64,000 nucleotides of DNA from Undaria pinnatifida. Its lineage: Eukaryota; Sar; Phaeophyceae; Laminariales; Alariaceae. The notes under the pieces are model-generated. The model had not been told where the DNA came from. It saw nothing but the letters and a program-made list of their open reading frames with translations, and searched no databases. Every line of letters begins with the position of its first letter. Position 1 is the first letter of the stretch. A program made the position numbers and the translations under genes. The stretch spans positions 7,287,542-7,351,541 of the forward strand of contig JABAKD010000022.1 in NCBI GenBank assembly GCA_012845835.1, given 5' to 3'. Positions 46,600 to 59,846 of the stretch are shown one piece after another.

Positions 46600-47290
46600 A
46601 GCAAACATTTTTAAGCCCTTGCTATCGACAAATGCCGTCACCGTTCGTTAGTTCGCACAGTCGCCTCCAGTCAACGAGTAAGCGCCCACCCGACCCTTTC
46701 GTGGGGGAAAAGCATCCTTCCTGCCCCCTGCCCCCCGCACTAAATACAGCCCAAAACAGCCGCACGGAACGGCAGAAAAAGACCCTAGCGACAACAAACA
46801 CCTCCCGAAAGCTGCCCCCCCGCCTTTATCACATATGTTCCCACCGCCGCTAGCAATATGGCCACGAGGGTAGAGTTGGACGAAATTGTGGAGGGACTCT
46901 TCCTACACACGAAGTACTCTAATACGTCTAGCAGTATACCTGGGCAAACATTTTCAAGCCCTTGCTATCGACAAATGCCGTCATCGTTCGTTGGTCCGCA
47001 CAGTCGCCTCCAGCCAACGAGTGAACGCCCACCCAACCCTTTCGTGGGGGAAAAGCCCCCCCCCCCGCCCCCTCGCCCCCGCACCAAACACAGACCGAAA
47101 CCGCCGCACGGAACGGCAGAAAAAGACCCTAGCGACAACAAACACCTCCCGAAAGCCCTCCCCCCCCCCTTCTCACACGTGTTCCCACCGCCGCTAGCAA
47201 TATGGCCACGAGGGTAGAGTTCGACGAAATTGCGGAGCCACTCTTCCTACACACGAAGTACTCTAACACGTCTAGCAGTATACCTGTACT
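46600..47290 (+). repeat. Two-copy tandem duplication, period about 345
   Basis: The unit runs from CAAACATTTT-AAGCCCTTGC, through CCCTTTCGTGGGGGAAAAGC and AGAAAAAGACCCTAGCGACA, to TACACACGAAGTACTCTAA. Each copy carries an ATG-started stretch, MATRVELDEIVE or MATRVEFDEIAE then LFLHTKYSNTSSSIP. Similarity is too short to name a protein. Confidence 0.85.
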
Positions 47291-48428
47291 ATTAACACGC
47301 CAATTGTGGAAGACAGGGTCGGACGTACTCATCGTAGATTACGTAGCACGCACGCAAGGAGGGGACACGTACGTCACACGCCAGGCAGTCTCACGATCTC
47401 GGGATCCAAGCGGTCTGTCTTGCCGTCACTGACGGCGTTGACCGGTCCCCGAGGAGAAAAAAAAAAAGCAACTGGACAAAATCTAACACCTTTACAAGAG
47501 TACATACAGGTTGCACGATATAGTTTCATTGAACGAAGTACCAGGTGGGCATACGTATTAGTTTCAGCTTTTGTCCCTCTCCATACGGGTTACATCGTAT
47601 CAGTGGGCAGAACGCTGACCAACCGACCCCCCCCCTTGGAAATATCATCCTTTTTTTTTTTTTGACGCGGGCTACGACAGAGGTGCACCATTTTTTTCAT
47701 CCAAAGTTCCACAAACTTCGGAAGCTTAAGGAAGATCTCCCCCGAAAAACTGATTTGGAGAGAGAAAAAATAAATAAATAATTAAAAGACTGGTACCGGA
47801 TGAACAATCCGGCGGCCGAGGTACGCGACTCGAGAATCATGCAAAAAAAAAATGGCCTATCCTTTATTTTTTTTCCGACGATTTTGAGTTAAGGAGCCCC
47901 GTCATTTAGAAAACAAAATAGCCAAAAAAAGGAAAACTTCTATCATTGCGCGTGTCTCTGGCAACATACATGGGGGTCATATATATTCAAATAGTAGTAC
48001 ATCTGTATCTGGTACAAAAAACGCGGGACCGGAGTATCGCGCAGCTCGCAAAAGATGAGTGTCGACCTCCTCAACTTGATCAAACTTCACAGCTGGCGGG
48101 TACTTGCAAAAAAAAACTCAATAAAAAAAAGCAACTGGAACGTCCCGTGTAACAGTACAGATGTAATGTTAACACATGATAAAAAAAGGCGTGTTTTGTC
48201 GCACTCGCCTTAGACAGATAGTAGTATCCCACGCTGGCCCCGACCCCCGCCCCTGAAAAAAACGCCGCCAGTCTCTGCAGGAACGATGAACCGCCCTTTT
48301 TCGCCGGCGGCGCCGGGGGCGGTGGAGGTGGCGGCGTCGCCGGCTTCGAAGCGGCGTCGCCCGAAAGGAAGCGTCGGGCAGGAGTGGAGGCGGCAATTAC
48401 GCGTCGCGTCGACGCCGCCGTTACCCTG

Positions 48429-48790
48429 CTAACCGATTGGGGGGGGGGGGTGGGAGGGGGGAGCGTACTCATTTGTTGCTTGTCTTGAGTCATTTGACCA
48501 TTGATCACGCATATCTTTCGAGACTGAGCGCCGTTCTTAGTCCTAATCGAGGCGCCTCCACATTTGGGAGCTCATTACGCTTCTTCCATATACTAGCTAC
48601 ATAAAAAACTGTTTGCTTATCCTGTCCCCGTCCTGTTTCGCCGTCTGCGGTCACCATCTATCTCCTAAGACAGCGATCATTTTCTCGCTAATCTCTAGTC
48701 TACCAAACTCTTCCACGTCGCATACGTCTAATTTCTTCATCCCCTCCTCTAACGCATCCCGTTCCTCCTTGTACATTTCACATCGGTCGC
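48429..48790 (-). mobile_element. Family A LINE 3' fragment, poly-C tail
   Basis: The minus strand contains GACGGCGAAACAGGACGGGG, GGTCAAATGACTCAAGACAA and AAATGAGTACGC, then a C-run (G-run at 48439-48449 on plus). Confidence 0.8.
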
Positions 48791-48841
48791 CCGCTTTTAG
48801 TAAGTTTTACGAGTCACAACATGATACCAGATGACATTGGA

Positions 48842-49099
48842 TTTATCATGCATGACCAAGTGCTAGATTGGTAACACATCAATCGTCTGTATATCTAGTA
48901 CTAATAATAACGACAACAACAACAAAAACGAATATTACATTGTAACTGATCATTACATATGTGTATTTTATCATGCATGACCAAGTGCTAGATTGGTAAC
49001 ACATCAATCGTCTGTATATCTATTACTAATAATAACGACAACAACAACAACAACAACAACAACGAATATTACATTGTAACTGATCGTTACATATGTGTA
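48842..49099 (+). repeat. Near-identical tandem duplication, period 125
   Basis: TATCATGCATGACCAAGTGC through GATCNTTACATATGTGTA occurs twice. The copies differ mainly in the length of the internal CAA run and a few substitutions, so the duplication is recent. Confidence 0.9.
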
Positions 49100-49389
49100 G
49101 CATCAACATTAACGTAGCATTGTTAAACAAACATACCCAGAAAATTATGCACGAGTAAGATCTCACTAACTGATACCAGGTGCATTGTAAAACAGCAGTA
49201 GGATACCGGCCTGCTGTAGTTGGCCACGTTTGGAGAAGAGTCAACACATCCGTTTCTTACAGTACATCTGCTACACTGCTATACCACATCTACATGGTGG
49301 ATGGTTGGTGCGTGGATGGCTTGGTCGGGGGTGGGTACGTATGGTATAATACGTATATTGTTTTACGCAAACTGTACAGAATTCCACGA

Positions 49390-49620
49390 ATTTCTGGTTT
49401 TGTCCCCCTCAATGCGGGTTATACAGTTTCCGTGCGCAGAACAAGGCTGGACGTCTTAATCCTGTTGACCCTGGCATTAATTAGCAGGGGAGTCACCGAC
49501 ATGTATCCTTCGCGAGGATACACACACCCCGTAACACGCGCGATCGAAGTATCACACGCTGCTTGCAAAGCTGAGTTTGGTCAAAAATCCTTTTTGGATG
49601 ATCTCACACACAGCTCAAGT
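49390..49620 (+). repeat. Dispersed repeat of about 205 bases (also 53130-53345)
   Basis: TTTTGTCCCCCTCAATGCGG, CCTGTTGACCCTG, GGGGAGTC-CCGAC, ACGCGCGATCG-AGTATCACA and GCTTGCAAAG occur in the same order at both places. A third partial copy is at 47569-47625. In the 53 kb copy the end reads ATGAGTTTCGACGAAATCTT; a related start occurs at 1076. Confidence 0.75.
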
Positions 49621-50179
49621 GCATTTTTTTACCTTTTTTAATGCGTGGGCGAGTTTGTTCGTGCCTGCAGGAGGTGGTCCTGTTATTTATTTAATTATTT
49701 TTAGTACATTCAGCATTACTTTTATTTGTTTTTCTACGCTATGCTGGTGGGTTCTGGCATACTATGGCTGGCGAAGCTTGAGGAAGAACCAATAATTAGT
49801 TCTAACAACGACAGGTCATTTTTTTATATCGCCCCGGGGGGGCTAAAAGGCCCCTTGTGTTTTTCCAGAAAACGCCCCCACCACGCAGTCAACGCCTCGG
49901 GTTGCTTTTTCAAGCTTGCACGATCGCTACGCCCCGGGGACGTTTTACAAGCATTTACACGATACACTTTCGAGTTTGTTGGATCTCGGCGGCTTCATAG
50001 GCATTGACCTCGAGGGAGCTTCCCTCGCCACAGACTTACAGCATCTAGGAGATGAAGAGTTTTGACAATTTAACCAATAATACCTCTAAACGGCCGTCAA
50101 AAACCAGGCCTATCCTATATAGCCCATCTCCTGCAATATTGAAGCGAGAAGTGGGAGCTTGGGTTCATTTCTCAGACAG

Positions 50180-50300
50180 CCCTTCACTCCCGGGTGAGTT
50201 CGGGGAAGATGTTCCCGTAAATCAACCATTTTTCAAACGTCAACCAATGAAGGCGGATCTCGCAGACCGGACGTTGGTTGACGCATCTTCATGGCTGACA
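50180..50300 (+). repeat. Dispersed repeat of about 115 bases (also 51150-51262)
   Basis: CCCTTCACTCCCGGGTG, TTCGGG, GTTCCCG, CAGACCGG and ACGCATCTTCATGG recur about 970 bases downstream in the same order. The first copy has an open frame (PSLPGEFGEDVPVNQPF) which is broken in the second. Confidence 0.65.
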
Positions 50301-51767
50301 CATGTGATCGGAGATTGGCGGCATCTACACACCCTGTCCTCGAAATCACCGCCTCCGGCATGCGCCTCAAGCCCACCTTTGCTAGAGATGCACGTTCCCC
50401 CCTGGGGGCGATCGCTTCGGCAGGGGACAATAATGGCTGGTGGGGTCTTGACAGGGGGACGTATGGGTCTTCTCTGTCACTGCTCACGCTGCGTAGTGGT
50501 ATGGTGTGACCCCCTCCTGACTGTCATCGACAGCACACTTCGTGTTGCGAAAACACGGGGAGCGAGGAGGAGCAAGCATTCCGTCGCTCAAGAAAGTGTA
50601 AGGATAGCGATGAGCCGATTTATCGGCCCTGTCTCGACCAGTCGTCCTGCCGTTGTTGATGCTGTGGTGTTGCCTGCGCGGCCTCGAGAGCGCTGCCGAG
50701 CTAAAACTGTTGTCTTCTCAGCCTTGACTTCCGACACACTATCGACCAGAGCCGCCTGAAACAGAGATCTCCCAGTTGTAGGCTGCTCTGGCAGATACCG
50801 CGTCCGAAGTCGAGGACCTCAAAGAAACGGCGACAGCTCTACGGCACTCTAGAGGCCGCGCAGGCAGCAGCAATAGCAGCAACAACGGCAGAACAGCTGG
50901 TCGTGTTGGGGCCGAGAAACCCGAAAACGTCGTGACCGCCATCGTCGACATCGACATGGAGGTCGGCTCCTCTGATGGTGTCGACCTCAGCCGTTCTCTT
51001 CAAGGGGTTCGGCCGACCCCCTTGAGTCGTCGTTTCTGTCGTAAAATGTGGAAAGGAAGTGCGTTCACAAACACGCCTCTCTCGCGTCAAACCAAGGGAC
51101 ATCTTTACGGTGAAACGTCGGGAGTTTTGGGTCGGTGCCGTAGACGACCCTTCACTCCCGGGTGCGTTCGGGATTGGTGTTCCCGAACGTCAATCCTAGT
51201 GAAGATCCAACACTCACGGTGGGCTTCACAGACCGGGCGTGGGGTAACGCATCTTCATGGTTTTCCGTATACTTCCAAGTCGCCCACACCAAGATAATAT
51301 TTACCGGTAATACAATTTGATAACAGGTGCACCTTTCAAGCGTACTGATTCGCGCACTAGGTACAATCTACAGTCTACAGTGTCATACCAGCAGGTAACT
51401 ATTTACCAGGGTACCAGGTACCGGCTGCCGGATGCAGCAGTACGGGGTACGTGGTTCTTCCTGAGCATTTATTAAAATTACGAAGCCAATCCTGTTCGTC
51501 TGGCCTTTCCGTGCAGAACGTCAGCATTTCGGTATGGCGTTCAGGCGCGTGTACGAGTAGTCTATTAAAGGTCGCCCCATTAATAGAATCGAGTTCGGGA
51601 CGAAGACGATAAACGGAATAGCAAATTGATAACATTTCGTTACGAGTACCAGTAGCTTTTGCCCACTGGTAATACCCTTTGCATATCATACCTAGCCCGA
51701 ACCTTTTCGTGCAGTTATAGTTCACAGTGAGTACAGTAGTGTCGGCAACTACGGTACGGGGGTCCTG

Positions 51768-51862
51768 AGTGTTAACCCCTTTAGAGCCCAAAAATGCCTC
51801 CCTATGCTAACTTCAAGTAAATCAGTCCCCAAACAGGGTTTCCAGTAGTGAAGGCGTTAAGG
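51768..51862 (-). mobile_element. MITE, TTAACGCCTTTACAACTGG family, copy 3
   Basis: Plus strand starts GTTAACCCCTTTAGAGCCC and ends CTTCACTACTGG-type sequence inverted (GTGAAGGCGTTAAGGG). The internal CATAGGGAGGC and GGGGACTGATTTACTTGAA match 37938-38031. Confidence 0.7.
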
Positions 51863-52393
51863 GATGCAGGGGAACACGCGTCCGATATCCCAGGTACCAG
51901 GTATATCCTATCAGGTATGCTGCGATATGATTTACCTGGTACAAGGTATCGAAAGTTAGATATAGCGATATATCAGGTCTGTCGATACGATGTCCAACAT
52001 GAAGCTAAATAGCTTTCTCGCAACTGACACGACAACACCGCAGACAGCGAAGCGATACACGAGCAACTACTGCTGTAGGTACAATATGGCGAATTAAAAT
52101 GATTGTGAACGCTTCCGTGCAAGCGGGACAATTCGCCCTACTCTCAAAACAGTACACTTCACAACTTCCTTCAGCTCCGCGTGGCCTTTGGACATTTTAC
52201 ATTTTGAAAAACTTGACGACGCGGTGCAATGCTTTTCCATCTGCGCACACATTTCCCCGGCACGAGACTCGGCGTGCGAGCAGAGTTACGGGTGCCCAAA
52301 ATCAGAGAGTGACGCCCCCAAGAACACTTACCACCCAGGCTTCGTCGAAAACTGCCATATATATATATTATTTGTGACCTAAACCTCCTAAAA

Positions 52394-53080
52394 AATCCCC
52401 CCCCCCCCCCCCCCCCCTTGCTCTCCCTTACTCAAACGCCCCACCAAATATCGAAATCCGCCACATTAATAAACACTTCACGCACAGGATATCACCTCAT
52501 TATCTTTCGAGAGCCATCCATGCCACTGTGTTCCCCCCCCGCCCCCCGCCTCGAACGCCCCCTTCTTCTCCATCACCCGCACCATCGCCTAGACCTAGCA
52601 CCACACGTATAACAAACCCCTCACCTAAAGCCCTTCCTCCCCCCCCCGCCCCCCGCCCCCCGCCGCCACACCCCCCGCCGCCACACCCCCCACCTCCCCC
52701 CCAACCCATCCCAACCCCACCCCCTCGAACACTCCACCCTCTCTTCACTCACTGATTGTACGAATTACCCCAGGATATACATGATAAACTGATGTATTAT
52801 TTCCAAAACCGTCACATTTATCCCCTCAAAATAACGTATAGTTTCCAGGCACATATTGAGCTGCCCCACACGTCCCCCCCCCCCCCCCCCAGCCCCAACC
52901 CCCCCCCCCCGCCCCCAACAATATACTGATGCCAAAACCGTCAGATTTATCCCCTCGAAAAGATTTATAGCTTACATGCACAAATTGCCCCCTTTCCCCC
53001 CCCCCCCTCCAAACCCGCTCGCTTTTGATCAAAAGCAGGCCCCCACGTCCTTCAAAACTCCGCCCCACCCCCCTCACCGG
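52394..53080 (+). repeat. C-rich block with repeated CGTCA-ATTTATCCCCTC units
   Basis: C-runs up to 23 long alternate with unique DNA. AAAACCGTCA-ATTTATCCCC occurs at about 52805 and 52934. Confidence 0.75.
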
Positions 53081-53462
53081 TTATTCGACTTACAAGATTC
53101 ACTTGATCAAAGGTTACATTTCCCTTCACAGCTGTCAGATTTTGTCCCCCTCAGAAACGGGTTTTATAGTTTCCGCGCACAGACTGACTAAAATCATCCT
53201 GTTGACCCTGATAGCTACACTGTAGTTGTAAGGGGAGTCGCCGACCTATATCCTCAATGAGGACACACAACTCGTAATACGCGCGATCGGAGTATCACAC
53301 ACAGCTTGCAAAGATGAGTTTCGACGAAATCTTCGATCTCACAGCTGGAGTGTATTTTAATTTTTATAATATATACTCCGGAGTATATATTTATTTTTCT
53401 CCGAAAAATTCTGCTGAGGGGAGAGAGATCAAAGATCAGAGAGCTACGTATTCTATAGCAGC

Positions 53463-53745
53463 ACGTGCGATGTGTACAGCAGTAGCAGCTGTGATGGAGC
53501 TACGCATATACTGTCAACGTTGCTACGTACGTTATGTTTCACGTACAGCAATATCTACAGCAGCTCAGAGAGAGCTACGCATACGAGTATGTAGTCTACA
53601 GCTCAGAACGGCACAGAACGTGTGATATGCACAGCAGCAGTGGTAGTAGCAGCTGTGATGGAGCTGCGCATGAGCTGTCAACGTTGCTATAATACGTACG
53701 GTATGTACCACGTGCAGTATCTACAGCAGCAGCTGCCGCGGTCTT
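53463..53745 (+). repeat. Two-copy tandem duplication, period about 162
   Basis: GTAGCAGCTGTGATGGAGCT, GCGCATGAGCTGTCAACGTTGC-type sequence and CAGTATCTACAGCAGC appear twice. Confidence 0.75.
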
Positions 53746-53965
53746 ATCGTTCTACGCAGCTACGCTGTGGGCCATCGCATGTGTCCGTTTTTCGTTATCC
53801 GTTAATAAACGGACGCGGCAAGGTCCGTTCCGTTCAAACTTGCGCGAACGCTGCGCGCACACATCACACTATTCCCCTTCAGCCTTTCACCTCTCTCTCG
53901 AAAACCATGAAGGTGTCTGTTTCCCTTTCCCAGCTCTCGAAAGCTTCCCCCAACAAGCGTGCGTG

Positions 53966-54535
53966 TACGCGTTCCCGACCTCTTCCTCTTCTGTCTCTAC
54001 TCGTTGTGCTTGAGTACCTAGACTTTTTAGCGTAAACTTTGGGCCTTCAGTACTCAACACTTTCCAGTGTGAACTTTGGGGAATACGAGTTCGTAGCTTC
54101 TTATGCAGAGCTTTTTCCTCCGCGTGTTTGATTTCGTTCTCAGGTTTTCGCCGTACGTAGCCTTACAAAATGGGTTTCTTTGTCCAAGTGTTTTCATGAG
54201 AGAAGAATGCTTCGTACAGGCTGTACGGGCTAGCCCAGCGAACGGCAGGCCAGTCGATAACTATTTTTTCGCAGCGCATTTGTTTACATACTCAGGTATT
54301 TTCTCCGCGTCTTTGCCAGAAATTGTAGAAAAGGGGATTGCCTCTTTGACAGTAATTGTACAAAACAGGGGGTGGTACTGCGCGCGCGTACGTGTTCCCG
54401 ACGCGCTTCTCTTCTGTTTCTACGCGCTGTGCTTGAGCACTCAGACCTTTCAGCATACGCTTTGAGCCTTCAGCACTCAATAAGACTTTCCAGCGTGAAC
54501 TATGGGGATTACAAGTTCTTGGCTTCTTATGCTTT
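53966..54535 (+). repeat. Direct repeat pair of about 140 bases
   Basis: GTGCTTGAG-AC-AGAC-TTT-AGC-TA, GCCTTCAG-ACTCAA, TTTCCAG-GTGAACTNTGGGGA and TTCTTATGC occur at 53966-54100 and again at 54382-54535, about 415 bases apart. Confidence 0.65.
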
Positions 54536-56433
54536 CCATCACGGAATCAGATATGGTCTGACTTCCGGCGTGGGTTTTGCATTTTTCGCGTACTTAGTGC
54601 CAGGGAGTTGGGCTGACTGCTCTAATTGACGTTGGCATTTTTCCCGCAGTTGTGGTAGGATTTTTCCACCTAATAAACAAACGGAATTCGTCTCCCACCC
54701 TTCAACGCTCTCGGCGCATGTCATGCCGTCCAAATCCTTCTCCGGATTGGGCTAAGGTCTGGCTACTACCTTTGCCAATTGACCTTTCCTTACATAAATT
54801 ACGTTTCACCCACGGTTCATTTTATTTTGTCAACCGCGGTTTTCTTTCCATTTTCTTCCTGTCTTTTTCTCGCCAATCCACAACACCACAGCTCTCTTTA
54901 CCTACCATGAACAACCTCTTTATTCCTTACACGTATTTGCGTTTGTTTCGTCTTTCCAGTTCCTCTCTGCAGTGCACCAACACCTACCGTCACATAATAT
55001 GCCTTATAATATGCCTGTGTGCAAAACCACTGCCGACAAAACCCACAATTTTCAATCGCACACGTTTCAAATACTGTACATGAAGCACCTCAACCTCTTG
55101 GTACGGTCCACTACCTTTTCCTTCTCTTAGTCTTATACACTATTATGGAGGGCGGGGCAGCCCATGCCCGATCCTTGTAACTGATACAATAAGCGAGTAT
55201 AGACAAAGTCATACGAGTATCATCAGCCATCTACCAGCGGTATGTACAATATGCTTAGACTACAGTGGACTCGAGAGGACGGGGGCAAGAAACGGAGCGC
55301 AGTTCTTCGGCGAGGCAACCTCAGGGCTACCCCGCTGTACAGCTCAGGTACTTGGTCCTGCACGTAACCAAGAGCCCTGCTCAACGTCTTGCTGATAACC
55401 AGCCCGCAACCGTGCGCCTGCCGTGTGACCGCCCAACGTGTTTGGTCCGAGCCACGCTGACATGCCCCCGGCAAGACCCGAGGCTCCCTTTTTTGGTCTC
55501 CTGGCGGATGCTTGCTTGTTGCTCCATGTGATGATGGCTACACACCTGCACATACTCGTAAATAATCGCCGTCACCACCGCTTTGCTGCCCCCCTCGATG
55601 AACCGCAGAACAAGAACAGCAGTCCGTACGACACAGCAATTATCGGTGCGGATACAATCTGCTCCAGCACACATGCACGCTTGCAGTAATGCGTCAGTAT
55701 GCGCTGCACCGTAGCTGGCGGACGTGAATATTTGCGGCAAACCATATCCCCACGATACACGTGTGTCTCAATATAATTTAGGGTCAAAAGTAGTCATGAG
55801 GAAGGACAAGGGGGCCCGGCGCGCTGGCTACTGCTGTTGTACGACCCAAGTTTGGAGTAAGAACGTGGAAAAGAGCAAAAATGGGTGATGGTTCCATCAA
55901 CATAACGCCAGTCGTTACTCTATGGCAGCGGAGTAAGGACCCTCCTCACCTTGCTGATGTGAGCATCGCCACCCTCGTCAAGGTGGACAAAGAAGCCATG
56001 GGATACCCAGCTGGAACAAGCACCCCACACCTGGCACTGCAGACAGAAACAGGGAACACTGGACTTTGCAACGACTCAATTTACAGAAACAATCCCGAAT
56101 AAACATGCCTCCAGAAAATATCGAAACCCAATATCTTGCTCTCGGCTGCTGTAAACGCTTGTACCACCACCAGCATTCACTCCCACACCAGGTACACGTG
56201 CCTGGCTGCAAACTCGGAGGATAGTTAACGTTTATGTGCTGCTAGAGTGGTAGCCGCAGGAGCCACATCAGCGAGATACGCAGGAAGGATCAAAGAAAGC
56301 AAACGCAAACGCTATCTACATCTCTCACGGTCTCGAGTCTCGAGGGTAAGATCGACCCCGACCCGAGCTCCTAGCTCGTAGGTACCGCCCAGCAGCTTGC
56401 GACCTCCCTTCTACCCTAAGCGAATTGATCGCC

Positions 56434-59400
56434 ATGTCGGACGACGACGGACTGCGCGACAGTGACTCCGACAGGGAGCAGCAACCCCGGCATCAAGAGG
56501 AGGAGGAGGAAGAAGAAGAGGAGGAGGAGGAGGAGGAGGAAGAAGAGGAGGCAGAACCTTCCTCAGATGAAGATGATTCTGGGAGGGAAGGGGGTGGGGG
56601 CGGGGGGAGGGGCAGCAGAGGTGGTGCTTCTTCTAGCAGGGGCAAGAAGAGGGGGAGGGAGTCGGCGCCGCCCTCCAAGAAGAAGTCTAAGAGAGGGGAC
56701 ATGTCTAGGTGAGTGGAAGACTGGATAGGGATTATGAAAAGTACTGCTGGTACGATATTGATGGACCGACATTCGTCGCACAAAACCAGGACACAGCAGC
56801 AACAGCAGCAACTACGGAGTACCAGGGGTATGCACGACGATATACGACGATATTTACACGGCGACTCATGATATCACGACATGGATGAACAAGGCGTTTC
56901 CCTTCGCGGCCGGCGATGACTACGGTGTACAAGGTGCTTCGCTCCGCGGGCAGCATTCGCCACCCGCTACGCTTGCTCAGAAAGAAAAATACCAGAAAAC
57001 AAATGTGAAGCAGACAGAGGTCCAAGGTCCATGATTGATTATAGACGCACGCTGTCAATTTGAATATGCCAAGAGCCCCGCCTACCAAGAGCCCCGCCTC
57101 GATGCTCCACGGGTTGTTGTTGGTGTTGTCACATTAACTCGCATAATCAAGTCCGTGGTCACAGGAGGACAGGCTCCAGCCACTCTCGAGTTGAAAAATA
57201 CCCCAGGGAAACAAGAAACCAAACCAAAAGTGGTGAACCACCCAGACGCCACATGCACGAGTATACCGTATGCACGTGGTATCTTACTCTCGTACTTGCG
57301 ATGTATATGTCTGTCTCGAAGTTTGTGACTACGGAGCTTTTGTCTCTCAAGGATGGCGAACCGGCACGGACTCTGACTGGGTGGGCTGGATGCCGAAGGT
57401 TGGAAAAGGCGCTTTATTAAAACACATAGCAGTAGTAACGTGGAACGTGTTAGGTTGAAGGGGAGCAAACAGATTATGGTCACGTCAGTCACCTTGAGAT
57501 ATTCCAGGCTAAAAAAACATTATATTAGACTATACGTCTGGTCGGCGGTCCGTTACAGGGTTTGAGTGTCAGCGGTACTTGCGAAATATCACATTTAGTT
57601 GGTGGCTTTATCGCGGATGTTCAAAGAGCATCAACAAGAACGAGGGAAAATAAATAATTCGTACGGTACATACAACAAGTAGTGGCTCTCGACGACACTT
57701 TTGCTCTTGTCTGCTTGCTTGCGTTGTCGCACTCTGGTAGACACGAACGTACTGCTGTATGATATATACTTTGCTACTTTGTGTGCAGGGCCGACTTCAG
57801 GCTGTTTGCTGTGCGTGCGGTACGTAGATACTGCCGTGGCTATCGGAGAGCTTGGTTTGTGCTTTCGTGCTGTGCGCAAAAGAAGCACAAGTTAAAAAAA
57901 GGAAAAATAAAAAAAGGAACTATGCAAGTAGGGAAAAAAAAACGCCCTTCTCTTTCCTTTTTTGTTGTTATTCCGCGTTGAACTTCTTGTGTTATGCTCT
58001 TCTTCTGAGTACACGGTATAAGTAGATGGTTGCGGCATGTCTCCATGCAAAATGGTACTTTTACTACACAGCACTGCTGTAGGTAGAGATTTCACGACTG
58101 ATATTCTTGAGTTTTCTGTTTCTGCGCACATCACAATTAGGCCCGGCATAGTTTTCCCTTCACCACTGAGTTGTTGGCATTTTCAAGACGCCCATTGCAT
58201 CATGTCGTGAGCGTCCTCTGCCCTCTGACTGTTTTGCGCTTAGTTCTGTCTCGCTTTTCGAACGGAGCGGGCGGCGTATAGCCGCCCGCGGAGCGCAGTT
58301 TTGTATGCACATATATATATGTAGACGAGGCTTTAGAACTGCGCTCACGTACAAGGGCCAAACCACTTGGAGTAAGACTATAATCGTTTTGGCTGTGGTG
58401 CAAAATATCAATGAAAATCGCGGTTCGGGGTTTGCATAAAAGGAGTTGACCGCATGAAGAGAGCTGGCACTGGTGGTGCTGCTGTGGCTTGGTCTGCTAC
58501 TGTGTGATTTTGCTGCTGCTGCTTTGTGATTGGATGGGTTGCTGGTGTGTGATTTTGGCTGCTGCTTTTGCAGCTGCTATGTTGTTATTTGGTGGGCTGC
58601 TGCTGCTGTTGAGGCAGCTGGTTCTTCTGCTACTACTTTGTGATTTGGTGCGCTGTTGCTATGTGATTCTGCTGCTGCTGCTGCTGCTGCTGTGTGATTT
58701 GGTGGGCTGCTGGTGTGAGGTTTGGCGGGCGCATGCCGGCTCCTGGCGTGGACGCTTTCGCCCAGTGTAGATTCCATGTTGTCAAGGTTACTCACCGCGC
58801 ACGTAAGACTGTCGTGTGATGTCTAGCCGATGGATAGGTCGCGCGTATCATGCTTGCATCTACACTCCACCCGCCTACCCCCTCCCTACCTCCATTCCCA
58901 CCCCAACCCCCCCGCCCACCCCGACCCCACCCCACCCCCATCACCATCCCCATTCCCCCACCCCACCCCAACCCAACCCAACCCAACCCCCATCCCCATC
59001 CCATCCCACCTAACCCTCGTGCTCTTCTCTCCCGCTCTGGGTTATGCGTGTGGTGTTTATTGCTTCTGCCAACATTGTGCAACAACATTGTGCGACAGGT
59101 TTTACGACGATATGGCGGAAGTGGATGATGACGATGAGGAAGACTATGATGATAAGGACAGGGCTAATGCTAACGAACTCAGCGCTATGGAGAGGTACGT
59201 GTGGCCGTGCGGACGTCTGCTCGCGCGTGTTGTGCCGGTTGTGCGGCTTGGCGTTGGTGCTGGCGGTGATGGAGGTGGTGGTGGTAAGGGTGATGGTGGG
59301 GTTGTGGGTGCTGGTGGTGTTGTCGGTGGCGATGGGTATTATGAGGTTGGTGGAGATGGTGTTGGTGGGAGTGGTGGCGGTGGTGGTGTTGGTTGTGGTG

Positions 59401-59814
59401 GTGGTAGTATTGGGGGTGTTGGTTTTGGCGCTGTTGTTGGCGATATTGGCTGTAATGGCAAAGGCGGTTAGGGTGTTCTTGACCGTGGTGCTTGTGTCGG
59501 CGTTGTTGGTGGCGTTGTTCTCGTTGTTGTTCTTGTTGATGGTGCTGTTGGTTGAGTGGACGAGGGCAGGCGGGGCTACTGAGGGGGGGGGTGGAGGAGT
59601 GGAACGCAGAGGATACACGGCGTGTTGACAAGAAAAGGCTAGCACGCTCGGTCGTGGCCGCCGCTAACGATAGGGAGAGAGTAGGAACAGCCGTAGGGGA
59701 TACGAAAACTTGCGACTGAGCTACCGAGCGAACGTCAAAACGAAGGCCGTGCGTTGCAAGTGTCATAGTGGTGGAAGAAGCGGCGTCCTGCGAGCTATGA
59801 CGCGCAATTGCGAG

Positions 59815-59846
<32 letters not shown>

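Larger units (their letters stand above)
41661..56433. other. Gene-poor repeat region between the dehydrogenase and SPT5
   Basis: About 14.8 kb in which I find no exon with recognisable protein similarity. Contents include simple repeats (GCA at 43908-44040, CAA at 49035-49065, CTGA at 42525-42545), G- and C-runs (44137-44163, 45640-45770, 46408-46422, 52394-53080), inverted-repeat elements, tandem duplications and LINE ends listed separately. Terminator and promoter positions of the flanking genes cannot be fixed. Confidence 0.6.

Noticed and set aside
50052-51297. Possible retrotransposon gag or host gene suggested by several medium-length frames
   Set aside because: Frames are broken between the two repeat copies and no zinc knuckle, protease or other motif is visible.
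51399-51791. Minus-strand frame of 130 codons
   Set aside because: Composition looks protein-like, but it begins inside a MITE, ends in GGTACCAGG repeats and matches no family I know.
55881-56102. ATG-started plus-strand frame of 73 codons upstream of SPT5
   Set aside because: No recognisable similarity, no splice context, and it lies in repeat-rich intergenic DNA. Length alone is not evidence.
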